A program made the translations under genes and the position numbers. Under the pieces are notes generated by a model that ran no database searches, was not told the origin of the DNA, and saw only the letters and a list, made by a program, of their open reading frames with translations. This document shows positions 31,035-41,980 of a stretch of 64,000 bases of DNA, piece by piece. This stretch comes from Serripes groenlandicus (taxonomy: Eukaryota > Mollusca > Bivalvia > Cardiida > Cardiidae): contig JASEVX010000003.1 of the NCBI GenBank assembly GCA_031761405.1, positions 141,802,700 through 141,866,699 of the forward strand, in the 5' to 3' direction. The stretch's first letter is position 1. Every line of letters starts with the position of its first letter.

Positions 31035-31216
31035 TCATTCCCCATATACACACATTTTGACCCATCTTCAGCAGATTACAATTGAAATAATTGCGGTAAA
31101 AGAAGAAATTGTTCATAACAACTTCTTTCAAAAGTCATTCTTTCTTTTTGAAAGAGATACCAAGATGTTTTTCGAAATCATCTGCTGCAGATTGTTAGAA
31201 TGTAGAAAAGGGTTAA
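31035..31216 (+). mobile_element. TTAA-230 MITE, short form
   Basis: CATTCCCCATATACACACAT, GACCCATCTTCAGCAGATTA, AGAAGAAATTGTTC and GAATGTAGAAAAGGGTTAA. Confidence 0.55.
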
Positions 31217-31262
31217 TAAGCTGGCAATGATATAAAAGTCACAGTGGAAGTTCAGAGCTTCT

Positions 31263-31448
31263 TTAACCCTTTCCCTCATATAGACGCGTTTTGACGCCTC
31301 TGCAGCAGACAACTTTTTGAAAACATAGCCACAATGTTTTCCACTTTTAGTCATAGGGTATCCATTCAATTATAGAGATTTTCTTATTTTTGACAAAATA
31401 TTTTCAAAGTCGTCTGCAGCAGATTTTTCTTATGAGGGAAATGGTTAA
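31263..31448 (+). mobile_element. TTAA-230 MITE lacking inner hairpin
   Basis: Both outer arms are intact (GACGCGTTTTGACGCCTCTG; CTGCAGCAGATTTTTC-TTATGAGGG), but the segment between GAAAACATAG and CCACAATGTTTTCC is deleted. It is 186 bp. Confidence 0.85.
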
Positions 31449-32030
31449 TTGCAAAACTATTCATTATATAAGCATGTTGTGATCTGTATAATAAGCTAAT
31501 CGTTGGAAAGCCCTTTTTTTCCACCCCAAGATCAATTTTGTTTGCAATTTAAAGAATCTGTTGTAGTGTGTATAAAGTCCAGTGTGGTTATTGAGTCAAT
31601 GATTCATTTAAAACTGTAAATAAAGTTTACACATTATCTATTTGTACATTTGTCATATATTTACACCTTGGCCAGGCCTTGTATTGGATTATATTTAATA
31701 CTTTTAATGAATTGTCCATATTCAAATCATCTTAGAAATGAATATTAACAGCTGGCATAAAGGGAAGTTTAGTCAGTCTGCGAAATTAGCAGTTGTACTA
31801 TGGTCCCTGACCAGTAACTTTTGGTTCGGACCAGTGAAAAATTCAATGACTGGTTTGATCCAAAGCCAAGGATGATAAATTTTGTCTGTTGCATTCCTTA
31901 TGGGAATGCTTATGTATGTATTAGCTTTGACTAAAAAATACATCTGTTGTGAAAAAGGGAGATATTTCTTGTTATGGGCAATTTCTCATTTTTCCTGAAA
32001 TCCTTTAAAAATTTGTCTTTATCACAGAAG
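31449..32030. other. Intergenic, no gene recognised
   Basis: No feature is recognised apart from a possible MITE scrap near 31950 (GAGATATTTCTTGTTATGGG). Confidence 0.35.
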
Positions 32031-32170
32031 TGGTCAAACCATGGCCTGATATAACTTGCCTCTCGTACCAAAGGTCCTGGGTTGGGATTTTTAGCACACA
32101 AGCGGTCCAGGAAGCAGACATTGAGCCTAATTTAAGCTAAAAGCTCGTTTAGCAATCTAGGTAAAATAAA
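32030..32170 (+). repeat. tRNA-like SINE fragment
   Basis: AGTGGTCAAACCATGGCCTG then GTCCTGGGTTGGGATTTTTA has A/B-box-like spacing, and CCAGGAAGCAGACATTGAGC matches the inverse of 49430-49615. Confidence 0.5.
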
Positions 32171-32296
32171 TAAACTAAAAGAGTTGAAAACAATGTGGAA
32201 TAAGGAGAATTTGCTCATTATTAACAATTTCACGTTTTGCCAGTGTTTTCAAAAGTCGTCAGTTTACCTTCCAATATCATGTCTTTCCTTGCTATT

Positions 32297-32526
32297 TTAA
32301 CCCTTTCCCTCATATAGACGCTTTCTGACGCCTCTGCAGCAAACAGCTTTTTGAAAACATAGTGACAAAAGGAGAATTTGCACAAAACATGCAATTTCTC
32401 CATTGGCCACAATGTTTTCCACTTTTTGTCATAGGTTATCCATTCAATTATGGAGATTTTTTGTTTTTTGACAAAATACGTTCAAAGTCGTCTGTTGCAG
32501 AATTGTCATATGAGGGAAAGGGTTAA
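32297..32526 (+). mobile_element. TTAA-230 MITE, full length
   Basis: It is 230 bp with intact ends. The inner hairpin is GAGAATTTGCACAAAACATG/CAATTTCTC. Confidence 0.92.
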
Positions 32527-32789
32527 ATCAGTACTAGCCAACAAATTGCCAGGTTATTGGCAAACTCACAATAAACACTTCTGGTAATCACCCGTAAGAC
32601 CAGGGTCTATATTGTTTCCCAGTTAAGTTATGTTTTCATTCTTAGAAGGAGAGAACTTTGAGAACTTTCACAAGGAGCAAAGTTCGGTGAATATGTAGGG
32701 TAGACGTTGACCTTCACAGACACTAACAATTAAGTCACAATGTTGGGCCCTAGGGGTAGGTGCCTTTCCATGCTTTAGACAGATGCACA

Positions 32790-32955
32790 TGTAATATGTT
32801 CTATAAATGAAAGTATAATTATTGAATAGAGTTGAAAACATTGTGGCAAAAGGAGAAATTGCTCATCAATAGCAATTTCTCCTTCTGTCATAATGTTTTC
32901 AAATGTCGTCTGCTGCGGATGAGTCAGAATACATCTACAGGTGGGAAAGGGTTAA
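32790..32955 (-). mobile_element. TTAA-230 MITE, left end missing
   Basis: Hairpin AGAAATTGCTCATCAATAGC and right end ACATCTACAGGTGGGAAAGG-GTTAA. Confidence 0.75.
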
Positions 32956-33010
32956 ACTTCAATATATACAGTGTGTTAACAGGGCTTAAATCTGTCCTGA
33001 TTCAGACAAC

Positions 33011-33223
33011 TTAACCCTTTCCCTCATACGGCAATTCTGCAGCAGACGACTTTGAACGTATTTTGTCAAAACATAGAAAATCTCCATAATTGAATGGATA
33101 ACCTATGACAAAAAGTGGAAAACATTGTGGCAAAAGGAGAAATTTCTTCTTTTGTCACTATGTTTTCAAAAAGCCGTCTGCTGCAGAGGTGTCATAAAGC
33201 GTCTATATGGGGGAAAGGGTTAA
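33011..33223 (-). mobile_element. TTAA-230 MITE copy
   Basis: TTAACCCTTTCCCTCATACG at the left; GGTGTCATAAAGCGTCTATA and GGGAAAGGGTTAA at the right. One hairpin arm is deleted. Confidence 0.88.
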
Positions 33224-33244
33224 GAAGCTTCTGCAGCAAACAAC

Positions 33245-33600
33245 TTAACCCTTTCCCACTTGTAGACGCATCTGCAGCAGGCGACTTTGGGAAATATCGT
33301 GGCAAATGGGTAAATTGCTCGTAATGGGCAATTTCTCCATTTGCCACAATGTTTTCAACTCTATTCAAGAATTAGACTTTCATTTATAGAGATTTTCCAT
33401 AATCTTGCCAAGACATTCACAAAGTTATCTGCTGTAAAAATATGGAAAATCTATATCAATGAGAGTAAAAGTACTGTATACAGTTGGCAGTATTGTTGCA
33501 AAAGGAGAAATTGACTATCATGAGCAATTTCTTGTTTTGCCACACTGTTTTCAATAGTCCTGTGCTTCATCAAGTGTCTGTATGTTGGAAAGAGTTCAAT
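33245..33600 (+). mobile_element. TTAA-230 MITE copy followed by a degenerate copy
   Basis: TTAACCCTTTCCCACTTGTA-GACGCATC starts a copy with a strong hairpin (AATTGCTCGTAATGGGCAATT) whose right end fades near 33440. A second hairpin (GAAATTGACTATCATGAGC) and GTATGTTGGAAAGAGTT follow. Confidence 0.65.
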
Positions 33601-33635
33601 ATTTTTTGCAAATTTGTTGAATATTGAAATCATGA

Positions 33636-33893
33636 TTGAAAATGGTGAGTTTTCTCCGTTTACGATGCTATGATCAGAGATACGGATCACTTCTATTGCA
33701 TTCTATTGCCAGTACTGTGAGAATCTTGCTGATCATAATCCTTGTTCTCCACACGCTCTATTACAATAAATGGTCTGACGATCCTGATTACTCTATTCGA
33801 AATGCAAGGGAATATTATGACAACTATCATATAAAAAATATTAACGGTCTTATTTGTTTCGTCTGTAATTATATTTCTGGAACAGTTAAATAA
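33636..33893 (+). CDS. Doubtful small ORF with a hydrophobic segment
   Basis: This 85-codon frame starts at an ATG (alternative ATG at 33642) in a short stretch between MITEs. It has a hydrophobic segment (VRILLIIILVLHTLYY) and a charged, Tyr-rich tail, and AAATAAA overlaps the stop. No homology is recognised and there is no visible promoter or splice context. It is most likely chance. Confidence 0.12.
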   Translation: MKMVSFLRLRCYDQRYGSLLLHSIASTVRILLIIILVLHTLYYNKWSDDPDYSIRNAREYYDNYHIKNINGLICFVCNYISGTVK

Positions 33894-33989
33894 ATGAAAT
33901 GTGAGAACATAATCTATTTATTTCATTTAGAAAGATCAGCTAATACAGATATATATTAAATGTTTACTTATTCATGTCGACTTCATTTA

Positions 33990-35650
33990 AACAGATTTTT
34001 ATAAGCTCATCATTGGTGAGTTATTGTGATCAGTCTTTGTTCGTCAACATTTTGCTTAAAACGACATCTCCGCCTAAACTGGCCAATTTTGATAAAACTT
34101 TACAGGAATGTTCATTTGGTGATCCCTTTCATAGTTGTTCAAAGAAATGAATTCCATTTGGAACTCTTGTTGAAAATCTTCGTGTCTGAAACCAAAAGTT
34201 TACTGGCCTGATTTGAAAATTATTTGCAGAGATGTTCTTTGGGAGACTACCAAGATTGTTCAAACTAGAACTATCACTGCAGATGATAAATACCCCCAAA
34301 ACAGCACCTTGACCTGCACCATAACTTAATAAGTAAAAGGGCCATAACCCTGTAAAACAACATGCAATTGTAAGACCTTTAGGATATGAACATCTCGAAT
34401 TTTATTGAATTCCACCCAGTGGTTTGTAAGAAATAGTCCAGACAAAATATGGCTTTTGACCGACACAGTTTTTTGGGTGTATAATTATTTAGATCCATTG
34501 GAAAACATGGTTGCTATCAGGGGCAGACCCTTTTTATGATGTGTATAGTAAAAACTTTTACATAGAGAGATATATAGGGAAAAACTTGTTCAATCTGTGT
34601 CAGTAAAGACCATCAAATTAGCATGGTTAGTTTTCAATATATTCTTATAGTGGAAATTTTTAATTTCTTAATGAAAAAAATGGGGCCTCTTGGTGGAGCG
34701 TAAAAAAGCCATCTGTGCATCCCCAGCAGGAGGTCAAAGTCCCCAAATGAAAGCTAAAATCTAACTAGTGTGGTTTTGACTTGAGTAGGATGCAAGAATG
34801 CACTATTCATTTCCAGTCTTCATTAAAATCTTCAAAATTGTCATTTTTTCAAACCTTTATTTCTCACTCCGGTCCTAAGTGACCTATTTGTGTTGCAGTA
34901 CAATATAACCAAACTCATTCATTAACTAACAAAATGATAGCTATGAATATATCAGGAGAGATCCAGGGCCATCATGGGTTTCTAGTATTATACACCGTCT
35001 TTGAGATTTTACTGTGTAATAATAAAGGGGAAAAATGCTAAATATCTTAAACATAATTGGGTTCGCCCCTTCCTTATTCAATAGTCACCCAGGGTTATAA
35101 TTATGGCCCTTATGGCTCGTTAGCTTAAACAAAAGGCTCATGAGGGCCTATGCTCGACTGGAATTGTTCTTTGGTCATTTTTAATCCAGAGCATGTATGA
35201 ACAGGCAACAAAGGAATTTTGACAATTTGTAAAACAGTCATGCATAGGCGGATCTGGCTGGTTTTCGAAAGGAACCAAGCTTATTTAACTACCATCTCAG
35301 TTTGGTGAAGATCGGATAGTAAATGGAGACTATTGTGTTCACAAGCTGTATTATAGCAATTTTGACAATTTCAAGGGCCATAATCTAGTCATGTTTGGGC
35401 AGATCTGGCTGGTTTTCGAAAGAAACAAAGCTCTCATCAATATTTAACTATTATCATAGTTTGGTAGAGCTAAACAAGAGCACTGCATACGGCACAGACG
35501 CTCGACTGATAGAAAACAGAAAAAAGCTCAGCTGAACAAAAAACCTTAACCGGACGACCACGCAGTTGCCACCAGATGACGACGCCGGACGACGCCAGGG
35601 TCATGACAATAGCTCTCGTTTTTTCAAAAGTCAAGCTAAAAACCAAAAAA
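33990..35650. repeat. Long dispersed element with diverged tandem units
   Basis: Two units about 160 bp apart share AGATCTGGCTGGTTTTCGAA. The right end reads GACGCCGGACGACGCCAGGG then AATAGCTCTCGTTTTTTCAA. The block 34262-34400 recurs at 38886-39030. No ORF of retroelement type remains. Confidence 0.5.
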
Positions 35651-35659
35651 AAAACTTCA

Positions 35660-36480
35660 GAAATTAAGACCTTGACCTAGCTTGGTAAAAGTAAACTCTT
35701 TGAAGCACTGAACCTGTGAATGTTGCATGACGGAATTCTGTCAACAAATGAGAGTGCTAGAGCGATGAGATAGTTCTGTACAAACACATTATAGTAACTG
35801 TGACCTTGACCATTGGCATAGGTCGATGGAACGCAAACTTGAACAAGAGTCGATGCTTGCAAACATATGAATTAAAATTCATAACCATATAAGAAATAAA
35901 TATTATAGTCAATGCGACCTTGACCTAGGTAGGTGAAACGCAATCTTGTACAAGAAGCGATGCTGGTGAACATGTGTATTCAGTTTCATATAAATTAGAT
36001 ATGAAATAAAATTGATGACATTGTTTAGTAAAGGCATATAGTAGTCACTGTGATCTTGACCTTTGGCCTAGTGCGGTGAAACGCAAATTCGTACAAGAGG
36101 CAATGCTGGTGAACATGCATGTTCATAAAAAGATATGAAATAGTCACTTTAGCCATGATGTCGTTTTTGTAAAGGTGTATAATAGTCACTACGATCTTGA
36201 CCTTTGACATAGGTTGGTGAAACACAAACTCTTACAAAAGGCAATGCAAGAGAACATGTGTGTGAAGTTTCATATCAAGCGGATATGAAATAAAGTCGCT
36301 AGAGCGATGATGTCATTTTGTACAGGTGTATAAAAGTCACTATGACCTTGACCTTTGACCTAGGTCGGTGAAATGAGAACTCTTACAGGAGTTAATGCTA
36401 ATGAACATCTATGTGAAGTCTTAAAAAAATATGATAAGAAATGATGTTGCTCGAGCGATGACATCATCAGGACACGTACA
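35660..36480 (-). repeat. Diverged tandem array, about six units of 115-150 bp
   Basis: ACCTTGACC cores lie near 35672, 35802, 35916, 36053, 36192 and 36342, followed by AGGT(C/T)GGTGAAACGCAAA-like and CAATGCTGGTGAACATG-like blocks. The best core, at 36342, is the same 20-mer as in the 7-kb array. Confidence 0.75.
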
Positions 36481-36923
36481 TACGGGCGGACCCATATGTA
36501 CCCATGACTACCTTGACGCAGGGGGATAATTACTGCTACGTTTAAAAACATAAATATGCCTCTTTAGTGTACAAATGATTAAAACCATGAACGTAGCAAA
36601 GCTGAAATCACAGCTTGAAATGACAAGTTAGAATAAATGGATATCATGTTACTCTTCACAAGCCTAATCAGCAAGTGGTGTCATATCACAACTAGTTGAT
36701 CAGTTACATGTTTAACACATCTCGCCATACCAGTGAGATTTTATGATGATTTGTTCTTTGCCTAATCAGAGTAACGCATCTCTGTATATGTCTCTGCTAT
36801 GATCTACAAAGTTGTCTGCTGCAGAGGCATAAAAAGTTATTTATTTTATTGAAAAGCTTGCATAGTACAACCAGGGACGTAGATATCTACGTCCCTCATA
36901 CAACAGAAAGGAGTATTGTGTGT

Positions 36924-37157
36924 TTAACACTTTCCCTCATATAGACGCTTTCTGAAGCCTCGATCTGCAGCAGACAGCTTTTTGAAAACTTAGTGACAAA
37001 AGAAGAAATTCCTCAAAATGAGCAATTTCTCCTTTTGACACAATGTTTTCCATTTTAGCCAAAGGGTATCCATTCAATTATAGAGATTTTCTATTTTTTG
37101 ACAAAAATATGTTCAAAGTTGTCTGCTGCAGAATTGCTGTATGAGGGAAAGAGTTAA
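36924..37157 (+). mobile_element. TTAA-230 MITE, near full length
   Basis: TTAACACTTTCCCTCATATA-GACGCTTTCTGAAGCC, hairpin AATTCCTCAAAATGAGCAATTT and ATGAGGGAAAGAGTTAA. Confidence 0.88.
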
Positions 37158-37549
37158 ACTAGCAAATTGAAAATAAAACGACAAACTTGTTCATTTGAAG
37201 TGTTTATTAAAGTGTGTATTAATGTCTATCTCTTTGTAACAGGGTCATTTACAAAATTTGCACATAATAACAATACTCAATATACACAGGGTAATGAAAT
37301 CAATTATACAAAACTCATACTAATACAATTTACCTAATCATATTTTTAAGATCATCTTCTTTGAAATACCTGATGAAAAATTATAACAATTTTGAAACAA
37401 TAGAAAACATTGTGGGAAAAAGAAATACTGCTTGGTCAGAGCAATTTCTCTTTTTCCCTGACGGTTTTCTAAATTTCATTTTTTTTTTTAACTCGGTAGT
37501 AAAACGATATCTCCAGCAAACCACATGTTCTTTTTTTTTCTGAGAAATT

Positions 37550-37771
37550 TCCAATGCAGAAAAACCTGCAGCAGACAACCTTGTGAAAGCATTCAGTCAA
37601 AACTATGGAAACTCTCTACAAATGAAAGAACAAGTATTGTAAAAAATTGAAAACATTGTGCCAAAAGCAGAAATGGCTCATTATGAACTAATTTCTTGCT
37701 TTGCCATGATGCTTTCAAAAGTCGTCTGCTGTGGAGGCACCAGAAAGGGTCTGTATGTTGGAAAGGGTTAA
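37550..37771 (-). mobile_element. TTAA-230 MITE, left end eroded
   Basis: CCTGCAGCAGACAACCTTGT at the left; hairpin AGAAATGGCTCATTATGAAC; ATGTTGGAAAGGGTTAA at the right. Confidence 0.75.
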
Positions 37772-38094
37772 AGGAACATGTGATGCCAGTCAATATTTTA
37801 CTGCTGAAAGCTTGACAGACAGACGACTGATAAGTGATGCCTTTATGTCTCTGCCAAGGCAGGCACTACAAAAAATATGTCAAATTTGATGATTAAATCT
37901 CGAAAACTTTGGTCCTACATTAAACATCAGATCATTTCAACAGCCGAAACCAGCAGCTTAAAGACCGATTGATTTGATTCGAATGATACAGTGAATAATT
38001 TGTATTTCATTATTTAAGTATACATTTTAATTGTTTTATGCATTAATGCCATCAAATTAAAAACCTCCAGAGGATGGTTTGCACTAGATGTGGC

Positions 38095-38250
38095 TTAACC
38101 TTTTCCCACATACAACAAATCTGCAACAGACGACTTTGAAAACATCTTGGCAAAAATATGAAAACTCTCTGTAAATGAAACTTTAACAAGTTGAAAGCAT
38201 TGTGGCGAAAGTCGTCAGCTTTGGAGACCTCTGTATGAGGGAAGAGTTAA
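38095..38250 (-). mobile_element. TTAA-230 MITE, internal deletion
   Basis: TTAACCTTTTCCCACATACA and GTATGAGGGAAGAGTTAA; 156 bp, hairpin lost. Confidence 0.75.
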
Positions 38251-38391
38251 TTATGAGTATTATAATCTATCTTCAAAATGCCATAAGAATACTTTTCTAC
38301 ATTTTCAACTGTTTCACAGTACAGTGATGAAAAATCTTGCAAATCAGTTCAAAAATCAAAAACGTTTTTGTTTTATATAACTTAACCCATC

Positions 38392-38551
38392 CCACATGCA
38401 GCTTAATTTCAAATGCTTCAAAAAACTTTCTCCTTTTGGCTCTATATATATATGTCTTTATTGGATAATTATATTTGCTGGTAAAGAGGTTTACCATATT
38501 TTTGCCAAGATGATTTGAAACTTGTCTCCTGCAGATGTGGGAAATGGTTAA
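38392..38551. mobile_element. TTAA-230 MITE, degenerate short form
   Basis: TTAACCCATCCCACATGCAG and GCAGATGTGGGAAATGGTTAA. Confidence 0.6.
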
Positions 38552-38885
38552 AGATGTTTAGTTAAAGCTTTCATACACAAGTAAAGAACTATTTTAGCAC
38601 ATAAATTCAACAACAACAACAGTGCTTTGGGATAAATTTTACATAAACACAAAGTAGTATTACAATCGCTCAAATCATAGGTGACTGTTTCCCTAATGTA
38701 ATATCTTTAGAGATGTCTGATTTGAAATCATCTAAGAAAGAAATTGTAATATAACTATGGAAACTTCGAAGTAGAACTTTTAGAGGTGAAATAATTATGG
38801 AAAAGGATAAATTGTTTGTTTTGAGTAATGATGACAGGTACAAACAATAATAGACTTGCTCTTCATGAAGTACTTCCAATGAAGC

Positions 38886-39115
38886 TAGAACTATCACTGA
38901 AGATGATAAATACCCCCAAAACAGCACCTTGACCTACACCATAACTTAATAAGTTAAAGGGCCATAACTCTGTAAAATAAAATGCAATTGTAAGACCTTT
39001 AAGATATGCACATCTCCTCTTGGTATAGAAGCTTCATGTAAAATTTTATTGAATTCCACCCGGACAAAATATGGCTTCCGACCAACCGACCGACAGCCCG
39101 ACACCTATATACTCC
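38886..39115 (+). repeat. Dispersed repeat fragment
   Basis: CTAGAACTATCACTGAAGAT then AAATACCCCCAAAACAGCAC match 34262-34400. It ends at GACAAAATATGGCTTCCGAC and CGACCGACAGCCCGACACC. Confidence 0.65.
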
Positions 39116-39239
39116 CTCTTCTTCGAAGGGGGTATAATAGTTCCATAATTTACGGAAATACATTTGTGACGAGTCAAACTATCCTTTCCTACATTTCTGT
39201 TGTTTTCCTTATGGGTATTTATTCATCATTTGTGTTACA

Positions 39240-40525
39240 ATAATACAATGACATCACCATTATAGAAATTTGGATTTGTAACATCCGATTAGTTAATAAA
39301 ACTAATAAAGTTTTATTTGAACTCATTTCAAAATTACACACAAATTATCATATATCAGATTACGTGTTTTCATTCCTTTATAAAGTACGTATTATCATAT
39401 TTAATAATATCCTCTATAAAAAAAAAATCTGTCGACATTTACTTTTCATCCATCAAAACGTAGCAATATTGTGACTGCAACAAAAATTCCTCACTTGACA
39501 CAATTTTTGGATACATGGTATTATTGGTATAGCAAAGTTAATACACATTACCTATAGACAGGAAAAATCGCCAACTATGCTGTCGATTTGTTTAACCGTA
39601 ATATCACAACTGCTCGGAATAAAGCAAACTTAACCATTTACCTAATAAGATATTGTTCGAGTAACCTGCTCTGAAAAAAAAAAATGAGGAAAAAATGAAA
39701 ACTTAAGTTTTGATATCAGTTAAAAACATAGCTCCAAATATAGAAATTTTAATTTTTGAGCAATGCTTTAAGCAAAGTAAAGATTTCAAAAAAAAAAAAA
39801 CGGGAAGGAGTGTAAGTCATCATCATCATTATAATCACAGCTAAACAACAATTATCTTTGTACAATTTATAGTATTGATTGCACATAAGAAAATTCTAAT
39901 TAATAATTACTTAAACATAAATTACACACATTCTATCCAATTGGTTTCTCAAGTTGTAAATGCGTGACATGACAAAAGTGGCTTGTGAGGCATATACGAT
40001 TATTGAAATTATTGTGGGAAAAGAGGAAACTATAATATTGTAAGCAATTTCTTATTTTCCCACAATGATTTCATTTCTCTTTTGTTTTTGTGGAAGAGTA
40101 AAAATAGAATATCAAGTTAGGTGTTATTAGCTTTTGCAAAAATATCTGATTTCAAAAAAAAATCTATCTTTTTTGAGAAAGATTTGAAAGCATTATGCAT
40201 AAATGACAAATTGCTACAAACTTACTGAACAGAGTAAGTAAATATTGGGGCAAAAAATGTATGCTGTTACACTCAGTATTTATAGAACTGGTTAAATATA
40301 ACACTTACTTAATACAGACGACTTCTAACACTCTACTGGAAACATTGTGCAAAGAAGGAGAAATTGCTCAAGAGGAATAATTTCTCCTTTTTACAAATTG
40401 CATTCAAGTTTATATCAAAATTGAAGTTCCAATTATGCAAATATTTAGATTTAGAGCAGACCCTGAACATATATCTGTTCAATGTGAGATAATCTTTGGC
40501 AGCACACTGCAATCATGTTAACTTT
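39240..40525. other. Intergenic, no gene recognised
   Basis: AT-rich; decayed MITE hairpins at about 40010-40070 and 40340-40400. An (ATC)n-like stretch lies near 39820. No exon is seen. Confidence 0.4.
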
Positions 40526-40529
40526 CTAC

Positions 40530-40720
40530 TTAACCCTTTCCCTCATATAGACGCTTTCTGAAGCTTTTGCAGCAGACAGCTTTTTGAAAACATAGTGACA
40601 CAACAAAAGAAGAAAATTGCTCAAAATGAGCAATTTCTCCTTTTGCGACAATGTTTTCCACTTATAGTCATAGGTAATCCATTCAAATATATAGAGATTT
40701 TCTATTTTTTGACAAAATAT
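40530..40720 (+). mobile_element. TTAA-230 MITE, right end missing
   Basis: TTAACCCTTTCCCTCATATA-GACGCTTTCTGAAGC and hairpin AATTGCTCAAAATGAGCAATTT. The right end stops at GACAAAATATGTTAACATAG. Confidence 0.8.
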
Positions 40721-40736
40721 GTTAACATAGACAACT

Positions 40737-40821
40737 TTAACCCTTTCTCTCATACAGACACATTCTGATGTTTTAGCAGCAGATGACTTGTGATAGCATG
40801 TTATATGTGGGAAAGTGTTAA
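40737..40821 (+). mobile_element. Minimal 85-bp TTAA-230 derivative
   Basis: TTAACCCTTTCTCTCATACA and TATGTGGGAAAGTGTTAA are joined by about 45 bp of arm sequence (GCAGCAGATGACTTG) with no hairpin. Confidence 0.75.
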
Positions 40822-41008
40822 ATGTTTCTGCAGCAGATAACTCATTGAAAACATTGTAAGAAAAAGGAGAAATTGTTCAAAATAGCAATGTCTTATTTTT
40901 ACTGTACATCATATTTATTTGTCTTATCTTTTCAGATGTTTCATTTTTTCCGTAGACATTTTCACAACAGATGACTTATAATGTCATATCAGGTAAATGG
41001 TTCAAAGC

Positions 41009-41238
41009 TTAACGCTTTCCCACATACAACAAATCTGCAGCAAACGACTTTGAACATACTTTGTCAAAACATAGAAAATCTCTATAATTGAATGGATAAC
41101 CTATGACTAAAAGTGGAAAACATTGTGTCAAAAGGAGAAATTGCTCGTTTTGAGCAATTTCTTCTTTTGTCACTATGTTTTCAAAAATCTGTCTGCTGCA
41201 GAGACATCAGAAAGCGTCTATATGAGGGAAAGGGTTAA
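41009..41238 (-). mobile_element. TTAA-230 MITE, full length
   Basis: It is 230 bp, TTAACGCTTTCCCACATACA to GAGGGAAAGGGTTAA, hairpin AAATTGCTCGTTTTGAGCAATTT. Its terminal TTAA (41235-41238) starts the next copy. Confidence 0.92.
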
Positions 41239-41439
41239 CGCTTTCCCACATACAACAAATCTGCAGCAGACAACCTTGTAGAAAGCATTCAGTCAAAATA
41301 TGGGGACTCTCTATAAATGAAATAATAATTATTGAATAAAAATGAAAACATTGTGGCAAAATTAGAAATTGTTCATCATGAACATTTTCTCCTTTTGACA
41401 CAATGTTTTAAAAAGTTGTCTGTATGTGAAAAAGGGTTC
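41235..41439 (-). mobile_element. TTAA-230 MITE, end-to-end with the previous
   Basis: TTAACGCTTTCCCACATACA at the left; hairpin AGAAATTGTTCATCATGAAC; ends TGTGAAAAAGGGTT. Confidence 0.85.
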
Positions 41440-41908
41440 GCAGTACCTTTATCACAGAACAAGGTTTTGTAAGTATTTAATGATATTTAATAATTCTTAT
41501 AACAAAAACCAAATGTTCGCTAAAAAGAAGCAATAGCACTAAATAGAATAAAATGCAAAGAAAAACATGTAATTTTAACCCTTTACTTGATGCAACATTT
41601 TGAGCCGTCTGTTTGAAAATGTAATCGATTGAAATAACAGGACAAGTGGCAGTGAAAGCTTGTATGGAGCTATTTCACCTATTACCACACTGTTATCAAA
41701 ACTCATCTGCACATTAGTGACAGATATATTGGGTGTATCAGGGTAAAAATACAATGTTTACAAGGTAAAGCTTCAAACTGCGTCTTCACTTGGGAAAAAA
41801 TTATTTTGTTTCTCTGCCTATGTATGAGAATGGAAATGTTTATTTAAAAGTGTGTTTATACAATATATTACACATTTAGCCAGATGACAATAATCAGTGA
41901 CGTCCAGT
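41440..41908. other. GULP1 3' flank, possible 3' UTR
   Basis: Holds one degenerate MITE (about 41575-41745). The GULP1 3' UTR should run leftwards from 41908. I cannot place its end. Confidence 0.4.
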
Positions 41909-41980
41909 CTAACTCAGAGGGTCAAAATCTTCCATCCCAAATTCTTCAGTACCAAACGACAATCCCTGACTGAATCCAGC
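41909..41980 (-). CDS. GULP1: GULP1 exon I: terminal coding exon
   Basis: It is 72 nt, phase 0, after acceptor TTGATTTCAG. It encodes [19 protein letters not shown], then DPLS, and stops at TAG (41911-41909). The pattern GF-xx-GL-x-FG-...-DPL matches the GULP1 C-terminus, which confirms the end of the gene. The 3' UTR lies to the left; I could not fix a poly(A) site. Confidence 0.92.
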   Translation of the reverse strand, partial: AGFSQGLSFGTEEFGMEDFDPLS

